Counted from the first letter of the stretch, positions 1-5,003 are shown. The stretch is 5,029 nucleotides of DNA from Lachnospiraceae bacterium (GCA_003446335.1 DMAZ01000199.1:1-5029), one strand, 5' to 3'. A program made the numbers and translations. Notes: a model not told the origin generated them from the sequence alone.

Positions 1-212
1 ATTTCATTCATCCGGTTAAAGGTTTGGCCGATCTGCTGTTCGCCGAAACCGTACAGCTCCATCAGCGCAATCCCGACCACCGTATAAGCTTGTTCGAGAT
101 AATCGTTATCGATCTGCTCCCGTATGAAATCCTGTTCAGCGTCCAGTGTTGCTCTGCGTTCAGCTTTCGCTCTAGCCTGCCTGGCGGCCATCCTCCTTTG
201 CTGTCTGTTCAT
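1..212 (-). CDS. Small phage protein starting MNRQQRR, C-terminus beyond the window
   Basis: This is a partial gene: 70 codons are visible and the reading frame is still open at the left edge. The chosen start is the ATG at 212-210, the first in this frame after an in-frame stop. A purine-rich AGGAAGG lies about nine bases upstream. A second ATG at 191 has AGGAGG directly abutting it, which is too close for a normal ribosome binding site. The N-terminus is strongly basic (MNRQQRR followed by Ala/Arg/Lys/Glu-rich sequence to about residue 20). A more hydrophobic stretch with YTVVGIALMELYGFG (residues 43-57) and GQTFNRM follows. The MNRxQRR opening followed by a 'GFG' segment recalls small proteins common in phages of Firmicutes, but I know of no assigned function. 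The gene overlaps the end of the preceding 88-residue gene by about 41 bases, so the two are probably translated together. Confidence 0.6.
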   Translation of the reverse strand, partial: MNRQQRRMAARQARAKAERRATLDAEQDFIREQIDNDYLEQAYTVVGIALMELYGFGEQQIGQTFNRMNE

Positions 213-438
213 GCTCCCTTGCCTTCCTCTCCTGTTCTTTCATGAATGCAACGATAAGCGCCTTGATTGTCCGGAAGGTCTCCGGATCCTCCGAGGCGTA
301 TTTATCCGCCAGAAGGTTCCCCTGTTTTACGATGCTGTCCCACCAATCGTCTGAGTCGTAGATAACCCAGTATGCTTTGATGAATGCCCAGAAGTCGGTG
401 ATGAATGAATACATCAACTCATGTTCTTTCTTGTCCAT
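172..438 (-). CDS. Hypothetical 88-residue phage protein, Trp-rich N-terminus
   Basis: I do not recognise a characterised family. The start ATG at 438 is well supported: GGAGGG lies at 444-449 with a five-base spacer, just after the primase-helicase stop codon. The first 35 residues are rich in aromatic residues (W17, W24, W32, W33, with F and Y between) and contain an acidic YDSDDWW patch. A helical segment follows, then a highly charged Lys/Glu/Arg/Gln C-terminus (from about residue 66), probably a helix. There is no signal peptide, membrane segment, cysteine motif or nucleotide-binding motif. Similar small proteins are common directly downstream of replication genes in phages of Firmicutes. 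Position alone suggests an accessory role in replication or in the early region. It follows the primase-helicase by 12 bases and its end overlaps the next gene. Confidence 0.75.
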   Translation of the reverse strand: MDKKEHELMYSFITDFWAFIKAYWVIYDSDDWWDSIVKQGNLLADKYASEDPETFRTIKALIVAFMKEQERKAREHEQTAKEDGRQAG

Positions 439-450
439 GTGTTCCCTCCG

Positions 451-2298
451 TCAAAACGGGATGATGTCATCCTCCGCAAACTCGAATTGCTCCGGTTTCT
501 TGTCTTCCCATGACAGCCGCCAATCAAAAGCCCCCGTATCTGATATCCTCTTGGTCAACTCCTCGAAGTACATCGGGATACCGTTATTGATTACATGTCC
601 GGTCATTCTGTCTTTCGATACCGTAAGCATTCGGATAGGGCAGTCCGACAGTTCCGAACTTGTCCAATAGTGTCCATCCTTGTCCGTAAATTCCTGAGTA
701 GGTCGAGCGTATCTGATGACTTTATGTGCTCTGTTCACGATATTTGAAGAACCGGCTATCTCATCATTCGAGAAACCGCTATACAGCCGCTTTCTAGGGT
801 GGACGATGAGGAGGATCAGAACGCTCATGTCCTGTGCTATCTTGGCAAGCTTCTTGGTGAATACTGTCTGCGCCTCATTTAATTCCAGGCCGGCGCTGTA
901 ATCCATGGCTGTCATCATGTTGTCGATCACAATGAACCGAATGCCGTATTGCTGGATACCGTCCTTCAGTATCTTGAAAAAGTTTTCCTGGTCATCTTCC
1001 GCGTCATCCAGGTCATAAACGAACATCTTTGAATATGCGTTCCAAGTTGTCATTCTCTTATAGGTCTCGATATCCATGTCGTTATGATCATTAAGGTTGT
1101 GAGCCCCTGCAATCTGGAAGTCTATCCAGTTCTTGACCTGCCAGGATGGCATTTCGCCGGAATAGATCATTACTGAGTACCCCTGGTCTATTGCCAACGT
1201 TGCCCATTGGGATGCCAGCGTTGATTTTCCATCCCCTGCAGCTCCGGTCAGGATGATCAGTTCTCCGAATATCATCGGACACAGCATGTCTATTTTCTTG
1301 ATGCCCGTCTCAAATCTGTCTAGGTCCGCAAGGTTGACGCGCTGGATCTCAGTGAGTGGCTTTAATCCAGGAACGGGGATCTGCACGGCATATTCTATGC
1401 AGGCCCTCACCTGTTCCGCCCCATACTTAATCAGGATCTCATTCGCATCCTTGCAGTCCTTGTAATCTTCCGGCCGCACATGAAACACTTTCCCGTTGAA
1501 GCGATGCTTCATCCCCTCCAAGAGAGATATCTCACCGTTCTCATAGTCGCCAAAGACGATCAGCTCATCGAACCGACTTAGGAAGTTGAAGCAGTACGGC
1601 ACCCATGTAAAACCGTCTTTACCGAGAGGTACCGACACAGCATTCTCGATGCCGGCGGCCGCACAACTGAGCGAGTCAATCTGACCTTCCGTCATTACCA
1701 GCGTCCGGTTCTCAAAATTGCAGTGGTTCATTCCGAACAAGATTGGCTTTCGCTTCTCGCCCTTTGCCGTACCGGTCTCGCACCATTCCTTGTTTCCTTT
1801 GGTCACACCCTTCTCGAAAGTAATATTCCGATACTTAATGAACCAAAAGTCGTCCTTCTCATCGATGAACGGGAAGACCAGGATGTTGTCCGTCTCCTTC
1901 TTAATTGTGATTTCGTATTTCCTGGTTATTTCTGCCGGTATGCCCCTGCTCTTGAGGTATTCGATCGCTCCGTCCTTGACCTCGATCGGCCGCCTCAAGA
2001 ATTTCCGATAACGCTCACGTTTGAGGTAGTAATCATCAATCCCGTCCCCCAGAGAGAACTGTTCGAAGTCCTGAGCGAGTCTTATTATGCCGCCCCGCTG
2101 GTTACAGCTTCCCCTCTTGCAGTTCCATGTCCCGTTTTTGAGGCTGATTGAGAATGTGTTGGTGTCTCTGTTCTTGCCGCCGTGGCAATACGGGCAGTAC
2201 TTAAAGTGCAGTTCATCGCCCTTGGCATATGCTTCAGCCCCAACGCTATTTGCAAATCTATAAGCATCCTCTGGCCGGAACTCATATAACTCACTCAC
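451..2298 (-). CDS. Phage primase-helicase, T7 gp4/Twinkle-like fusion
   Basis: This protein should synthesise RNA primers and unwind the duplex at the phage fork. With the GTG start at 2298 it has 615 residues. A zinc-binding domain comes first (CPYC at 35-38, then C60 and C65), as in the primase half of T7 gp4. A TOPRIM domain follows, with EGQID at 204-208, GDYENG at 250-255 and KDANE at 283-287. The RecA-type hexameric helicase domain begins near 330. It has Walker A GAAGDGKST (352-360), Walker B FIVIDN (455-460), a LLIVHPRK segment (497-503, sensor-like His) and SSNIVNRAHKVIRY (517-530). The second TOPRIM acidic motif reads DYE where DxD is usual. The protein ends in an acidic tail, FEFAEDDIIPF. 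The frame stays open upstream to 2448, but only because the neighbouring gene's repeat supplies a run of ATG codons. The GTG is preferred because GAGGTG lies six bases upstream. It overlaps the preceding gene by eight bases. Confidence 0.93.
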   Translation of the reverse strand: MSELYEFRPEDAYRFANSVGAEAYAKGDELHFKYCPYCHGGKNRDTNTFSISLKNGTWNCKRGSCNQRGGIIRLAQDFEQFSLGDGIDDYYLKRERYRKFLRRPIEVKDGAIEYLKSRGIPAEITRKYEITIKKETDNILVFPFIDEKDDFWFIKYRNITFEKGVTKGNKEWCETGTAKGEKRKPILFGMNHCNFENRTLVMTEGQIDSLSCAAAGIENAVSVPLGKDGFTWVPYCFNFLSRFDELIVFGDYENGEISLLEGMKHRFNGKVFHVRPEDYKDCKDANEILIKYGAEQVRACIEYAVQIPVPGLKPLTEIQRVNLADLDRFETGIKKIDMLCPMIFGELIILTGAAGDGKSTLASQWATLAIDQGYSVMIYSGEMPSWQVKNWIDFQIAGAHNLNDHNDMDIETYKRMTTWNAYSKMFVYDLDDAEDDQENFFKILKDGIQQYGIRFIVIDNMMTAMDYSAGLELNEAQTVFTKKLAKIAQDMSVLILLIVHPRKRLYSGFSNDEIAGSSNIVNRAHKVIRYARPTQEFTDKDGHYWTSSELSDCPIRMLTVSKDRMTGHVINNGIPMYFEELTKRISDTGAFDWRLSWEDKKPEQFEFAEDDIIPF

Positions 2299-2752
2299 TC
2301 GCACCACCTCGCATCCACTCCGGCTCATCTCCCGAGGTCGAGCTTGCCGCCTCTCCATTGGCGGCATAGCCGACCGCAGGGAGCTCATTATCATTAGCAT
2401 TAGCATTGCCATTGGCATTAGCATTAGCATTGCCATTGGCATTAGCATTGCTTAAACCATAGGTTATTCGTTTTTCTTCGTTTTTCTTTGCGTTCTGATT
2501 CCCGGGTTGTCCGCCGGTCTTCCGACCTCCTTTTCTCCCGTTTATCTTCTTGTGAATATTCGAGTCGATAAGCGGTTTTGCCATCTCAAATATCGTCTGC
2601 ATGACAATGTCATCGTTATCCGGTATCTTGCCAGACAGGCCGTATTCCATGAGTTGCACCATGAGCCGGCAGACATCAGGCTCCGCGAGTTTGCTACGTG
2701 CCACTTCGAGCCAGCTCCCGTACATGACCACGCTCTCAAACCTCTCCGACAT
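2291..2752 (-). CDS. DUF6291-like phage replication-region protein with Asn-X repeat
   Basis: The protein has 153 residues from the ATG at 2752; a TTG one codon earlier is less likely. A purine-rich AAGGGGGAG lies just upstream, and the start overlaps the end of the ERCC4 gene by 17 bases. The N-terminal 70 residues (ERFESVVMYGSW, LMEYGLSGKIPD, IFEMAKPLIDSN) match the pattern I associate with DUF6291. A basic, glycine-rich NGRKGGRKTGG segment (71-81) follows, then a linker, then eleven Asn-containing dipeptides (101-122; Asn alternating with Ala, Gly, Ser or Asp). The tail is Gly/Ser/Glu-rich and disordered. Such proteins usually precede helicase or primase genes in phages of Firmicutes, and the Asn-X linker is typical of them. 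Their biochemical role is not established. An initiator or helicase-loading accessory role is inferred from position and from the DNA repeats inside the gene. Confidence 0.75.
   Translation of the reverse strand: MSERFESVVMYGSWLEVARSKLAEPDVCRLMVQLMEYGLSGKIPDNDDIVMQTIFEMAKPLIDSNIHKKINGRKGGRKTGGQPGNQNAKKNEEKRITYGLSNANANGNANANANGNANANDNELPAVGYAANGEAASSTSGDEPEWMRGGASE
2305..2310 (-). promoter_or_regulatory. Ribosome binding site fixing the GTG start of the primase-helicase
   Basis: On the minus strand GAGGTG, a perfect match to the anti-Shine-Dalgarno core, is followed by a six-base spacer and GTG at 2298. None of the upstream in-frame ATG codons has comparable spacing. The ATG at 2328, for example, has GGGAG directly abutting it. 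This site therefore decides the start of the gene. Confidence 0.75.
2387..2452. repeat. Eleven tandem ATTNNC-type hexamers, including two perfect 24-bp direct repeats
   Basis: On the plus strand the array is eleven hexamers beginning ATT. Each ends in a variable triplet, mostly AGC, GCC or GGC (first TC-ended, last GCT). Higher order is visible: 2393-2416 and 2417-2440 are identical 24-bp units, followed by a partial third from 2441. Each junction of GCC and GGC hexamers forms the palindrome TGCCA-T-TGGCA (2407-2417 and 2431-2441, centres 24 bp apart). A further CCATTGG lies at 2355-2361. The array encodes the Asn-X linker of the DUF6291-like protein, and its length keeps that frame. It may be only a coding linker expanded by slippage, or it may also be a set of protein-binding iterons. 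Confidence 0.95.
2469..2488. repeat. Perfect 10-bp tandem repeat in a strand-asymmetric T-rich tract
   Basis: The plus strand carries CGTTTTTCTT twice in immediate succession, with T-rich sequence continuing for a few bases. It lies about 17 bp from the hexamer array and encodes part of the Lys/Glu/Asn-rich linker of the DUF6291-like protein. The strong T-versus-A strand bias makes it a candidate easily melted element. Coding of Lys and Glu codons could produce the same bias. Confidence 0.85.
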
Positions 2753-3284
2753 CAAACTCCCCCTTTTCCGCTCTGTCCTTCATATCCCTATACAGGATTT
2801 CCCTTATCATCGTCCCGCTGGATAAGTGCGTGCAGAAGATCAGCTGCATGTTGTAACGGATGTTCCAGGCGATCACGGAACCGAGGAACGCTTTCGGCGA
2901 GAATCTGCTCCTGTATTCGTGGCGCAAGATCTTCTCGATGCTCCCGTCCTCACATAACAGGAAGACGCGGCTGTTGTTGTTTGCCGCCCTCTCAAATTCT
3001 CGCTTGAACCGATCACGGCCCCGTGTGAAGCACTGCGCCAGTTCATCCAGGTTCATCTTTCGCTCCACCACACACCTGGCGGAAATAGTCTCCGATGCGT
3101 CATAGAGCTTCTTTCCGCCTGGTAAAGTGATGTTGCCGCAATAATCCCCATAATTCAGCGTACCCCTGCAATAATCGACGCCAAACTGCTTATATCGCTG
3201 TTCGGCTCTTGGTGTCCGCTGTTCCCTGGTGTCGCAGATGATCTCGAACGACTCCATCATTTCGGCGATGTCAAAGTGATCCAT
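2736..3284 (-). CDS. ERCC4/XPF-family nuclease, single domain
   Basis: This is a predicted structure-specific endonuclease of 182 residues. The ERCC4 nuclease signature is visible in order: IICDTRE (15-21), a GDY acidic pair (46-48) and VVERKMNLDEL (72-82), matching the family GDx(n)ERKx3D metal-binding motif. The QCFTRGRDRFKREFERA segment (84-100) is the usual basic helix after the catalytic motif. The region after about 100 (VFLLCEDG, FSPKAFLGSVIAWNIRYNMQLIFC) completes the core fold. I see no helix-hairpin-helix DNA-binding tail like that of eukaryotic or archaeal XPF/Mus81, so substrate choice may need a partner. In this operon it could cut flaps or branched recombination intermediates. 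The start ATG shares one base with the stop of the SSB-like gene (TGATG), and there is no clear ribosome binding site, so translation probably reinitiates after the upstream gene. The 3' end overlaps the next gene by 17 bases. Confidence 0.85.
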   Translation of the reverse strand: MDHFDIAEMMESFEIICDTREQRTPRAEQRYKQFGVDYCRGTLNYGDYCGNITLPGGKKLYDASETISARCVVERKMNLDELAQCFTRGRDRFKREFERAANNNSRVFLLCEDGSIEKILRHEYRSRFSPKAFLGSVIAWNIRYNMQLIFCTHLSSGTMIREILYRDMKDRAEKGEFDVGEV

Positions 3285-3871
3285 CAGAAGGGGATGTCAT
3301 CCGCAGCGCCATCCGGCACGTTCATGAACGTATCAGGCGATGATGAACTTGCCACGCTTGCGATCAACTTATCTTTGGGAAGTCTTCCAATCTTTCCGTC
3401 ACGGACGCTCTGAGCGGATCTGAACCAGTGCGGGCGGGTGTGATCGTAGACGTTGCCGTTGTTTTCACTCTGTTCGTTCCGGAAGAGGGCGCCGATCACG
3501 AGGCCCTTCCATTTCTTCTCATCCCAATCCCAGTGATAGCCATCATTTGACTCCTCCAGCATCGATACGAACGTGCCGAAATTGTCGATCATCCACTGGG
3601 GTGAGTTATCATCCGGAACCGTCAAATTATAGACTCCGTCATACGGCCAGTGCTTATCCTCGCTTACGTTGGCGTCAAACTGCTTCTTGTAGTAGTCGGC
3701 ATATTCCCCCTCAGCGATGTCGAAGGCAATTTTCAGATGGCTGCCATCCGTGTTCCGGTTCTGTTCCTCTACGGCCTTCATAATCTTGATGACATAAGCC
3801 CCTTTGGGCAGGGGGTCAAACAGACCCCCGGTTTTGATTTTTGCTGTGTCGAATTTCTCAAATTTCTTCAT
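3284..3871 (-). CDS. Single-strand DNA-binding-like phage protein (DUF669-type) with SSB C-terminal tail
   Basis: The protein has 195 residues and probably coats single-stranded DNA during phage replication and recombination. The N-terminus (MKKFEKFDTAKIKTGG, then a GAYVIKI strand) and the central FDIAEGEY, GYHWDWDEKKWKG and ALFRNE segments match a family common in phages of Firmicutes, usually annotated as DUF669 or SSB-like. I cannot prove an OB fold by eye. A serine-rich flexible linker (about 172-180) leads to the terminal GAADDIPF. This closely resembles the end of E. coli SSB (DDDIPF), the peptide that recruits SSB partner proteins. The start is secure: AAGGAG at 3881-3886, nine-base spacer, ATG at 3871. 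Two perfect hairpins flank the start region (3957-3973 and 3811-3829). The gene sits two positions after the Sak4-like ATPase (three if the possible 40-residue ORF is counted). This fits the known dependence of Sak4 proteins on a cognate SSB. Confidence 0.78.
   Translation of the reverse strand: MKKFEKFDTAKIKTGGLFDPLPKGAYVIKIMKAVEEQNRNTDGSHLKIAFDIAEGEYADYYKKQFDANVSEDKHWPYDGVYNLTVPDDNSPQWMIDNFGTFVSMLEESNDGYHWDWDEKKWKGLVIGALFRNEQSENNGNVYDHTRPHWFRSAQSVRDGKIGRLPKDKLIASVASSSSPDTFMNVPDGAADDIPF
3811..3829. promoter_or_regulatory. GC-rich perfect hairpin inside the start of the SSB-like gene
   Basis: GGGGGTC (3811-3817) and GACCCCC (3823-3829) form a perfect seven-base-pair stem with a five-base loop. 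In the mRNA it begins about 42 bases after the start codon, in codons 15-21. Read on the plus strand it is followed by a broken T tract (GGTTTTGATTTTT), so it also resembles a terminator against antisense transcription. A second, weaker stem GCCC/GGGC at 3798-3809 lies next to it and shares its C run, so alternative pairings are possible. Function is not shown by the sequence. Confidence 0.5.
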
Positions 3872-3898
3872 GTGTCAGTTCTCCTTATGTTTCATCCT

Positions 3899-4021
3899 TC
3901 AGTTGCATTTGTCCTTAGTGGGCAGGAGCCGAGCTTTAGTATCAGACGGCCAGCCCCTGGAGACGCTCTCCAGTTGGTCGGTGGCTGTTGTGCGGTCGTC
4001 TGTGTGGAAGGAACTATTCAT
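3899..4021 (-). CDS. Possible 40-residue small ORF overlapping the DUF3846 gene end
   Basis: An ATG at 4021 overlaps the stop codon of the DUF3846-type gene as ATGA. It opens a 40-codon frame ending at 3899 and fills most of the 146-base gap before the SSB-like gene. The product begins MNSSFHTDDRTT and ends LLPTKDKCN. It is polar, has one cysteine and one tryptophan, and shows no motif I recognise. The ATGA overlap and a weak GGGGA about eight bases upstream favour translation by coupling. G or C dominates its third codon positions. Against it, the frame is short, has no known relatives by eye, and contains a perfect 17-base hairpin (3957-3973), so the stretch could instead be an untranslated spacer with regulatory structure. 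Confidence 0.35.
   Translation of the reverse strand: MNSSFHTDDRTTATDQLESVSRGWPSDTKARLLPTKDKCN
3957..3973. promoter_or_regulatory. Perfect inverted repeat upstream of the SSB-like gene
   Basis: CTGGAGA (3957-3963) and TCTCCAG (3967-3973) form a perfect seven-base-pair stem around a three-base loop. It lies about 86 bases upstream of the SSB-like start codon, in the only real gap between annotated genes (or inside the possible 40-residue ORF). It could be an RNA hairpin acting on stability or translation, or a dimeric protein-binding site. No T tract follows it on the minus strand, so it is not an intrinsic terminator for the operon. Confidence 0.45.
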
Positions 4022-4347
4022 AACTCGTTTCCCCATTTCTTGAGCATAAGTTTCCAGATCTTCATATCGATCGGCACATCTCCAAATTCCTCGCCATCCT
4101 GTCCGCACAAAATCACGGTGCCGACGATGATGTCGGGGAACGGAACTGTCCCCGCGATAAAGTTGTGCTCCAGGCCGCGGATTTTGCCTTCTTCATTGCA
4201 GATCATGAGCAAGCCGGAGTTGCCGATCTTGACGACCTCGATCGGGCCGTCCACGGTCCTCTGCAGATTTGCGAGCGTGTTGGAGATCCATGTTACGTGC
4301 CCGGCTTTCTCATCCGGGCGCTTGATGATGACTTTGATTTTATCCAT
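4018..4347 (-). CDS. DUF3846-like small phage protein
   Basis: The protein has 109 residues from the ATG at 4347. A GTG one codon earlier is also possible. The start shares one base with the stop of the ATPase gene (TGATG), with GGAG just upstream inside that gene, so the two are translationally coupled. The layout matches what I know of DUF3846: an N-terminal IKVIIKRP strand, a 'NTLANLQRTVDGPIEVV' segment (23-39), the conserved ICNEEGK (49-55), and DIIVGTVILCGQDGEEFGDV (72-91). Members are widespread in phages and mobile elements of Firmicutes and have no assigned biochemical activity that I know of. There are no catalytic residues to point to, no membrane segment and no DNA-binding motif. 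Its place between a Sak4-like ATPase and an SSB-like protein suggests a role in, or control of, recombination-replication. That is inference from position only. Confidence 0.75.
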   Translation of the reverse strand: MDKIKVIIKRPDEKAGHVTWISNTLANLQRTVDGPIEVVKIGNSGLLMICNEEGKIRGLEHNFIAGTVPFPDIIVGTVILCGQDGEEFGDVPIDMKIWKLMLKKWGNEL

Positions 4348-5003
4348 CACTCCGCCCCCATTCCGTAGTATTCTCTGATTGTCGAGTCGACCATTTTGAG
4401 ATCATTCGGAATCTCGAGTTCAAACATATCCTCTGGACTCTTCGCCGTGCTCTGTCCGTTTGCTTGAGTGAAGAACTTATGATCCTGGCAGAACAGAACA
4501 ATGTCAAAGCACCCCTCGACCGTTAATTTCTCATCCAACATCTTGCCGATGGTCTTCACCTTCTCACGGCCATCACCATCGAGCTCTGAATGATGCAGGA
4601 AATAGACGATTTTTTCATCATCCTCCAAATTGTTGATAAAGTGGATCAGGTTCCGGAAGTTGACGGCCATCTGAGTGTACTTTTCGTATCCTTTCTCATA
4701 GGCCCGATCGAAAAGTTCATTAGATAACAGATATTGTGAGTCATCGATCACGATGGACTTAGCCTTTGCCGACTTAATCGCCCTCATAATCCATGCATAC
4801 TTTGCCGCATTGAGCGTCGCATAACTCTGCTGTTGCTCCTGTCCGTCGAATGATCTCGGGACCCTCACCACCTTAATATCTGACTTAAATGGTAAGCGGC
4901 CCTTCTCGACCGAGATAACACCGACTTCCTCCGGCTTAAAGTTCTTAAGGCTGTAAGTCTTGCCGGAACCAGACCGCCCAATAATTAATACCGGTAATGA
5001 CAT
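4347..5003 (-). CDS. Sak4-like P-loop ATPase (AAA_24-type, RecA-fold), probable single-strand annealing protein
   Basis: The protein has 218 residues. It opens with a Walker A motif (GRSGSGKT, 9-16) directly after the first beta strand, and has Walker B IVIDDSQYL (84-92). A FLHHSE segment (135-140) sits where RecA-like folds carry a sensor strand, followed by KMLDEKLTVEGCFDIVLF. This short, single-domain arrangement is that of phage Sak4 / AAA_24 ATPases, distant RecA relatives. At least one studied member (from phage HK620) anneals single strands with help from its SSB. The protein is too short to be a full RecA, and I see no DNA-binding loops like those of RecA. The start at 5003 has AGAGAGG six bases upstream and a second AAGGAG further back. 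It is the first gene visible in the operon. A generic phage AAA ATPase of other function cannot be excluded. Confidence 0.78.
   Translation of the reverse strand: MSLPVLIIGRSGSGKTYSLKNFKPEEVGVISVEKGRLPFKSDIKVVRVPRSFDGQEQQQSYATLNAAKYAWIMRAIKSAKAKSIVIDDSQYLLSNELFDRAYEKGYEKYTQMAVNFRNLIHFINNLEDDEKIVYFLHHSELDGDGREKVKTIGKMLDEKLTVEGCFDIVLFCQDHKFFTQANGQSTAKSPEDMFELEIPNDLKMVDSTIREYYGMGAE

Noticed and set aside
24..354. Two plus-strand open frames of 73 and 76 codons, one with a hydrophobic stretch
   Set aside because: They lie opposite the 88-residue gene and the MNRQQRR gene. The hydrophobic run is the antisense image of Lys/Glu-rich codons, not a convincing membrane protein.
1723..2151. Plus-strand open frame of 142 codons
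   Set aside because: It lies antisense to the zinc and TOPRIM domains of the primase-helicase, whose motifs fix the true frame.
2387..2452. CRISPR array
   Set aside because: The repeats are tandem hexamers without spacers and form part of a coding frame.
2507..3007. Plus-strand open frame of 166 codons
   Set aside because: It is a shadow of the ERCC4 and DUF6291-like genes. The product is Ser/Arg/Cys-rich, typical of antisense translation, with no plausible ribosome binding site.
3877..3897. Six-codon mini-ORF (MKHKEN) just before the SSB-like start
   Set aside because: It contains the SSB-like gene's own ribosome binding site and has none itself. A leader peptide cannot be supported from so short a frame.
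3872..4017. Possible internal promoter in the gap before the SSB-like gene
   Set aside because: A weak -10-like GATACT is present on the minus strand, but there is no acceptable -35 element at the right distance.
3650..4378. Plus-strand open frame of 242 codons
   Set aside because: It runs antisense across the DUF3846-like gene, the gap and the SSB-like gene, which have family motifs and ribosome binding sites on the minus strand. Its translation shows no recognisable domain.
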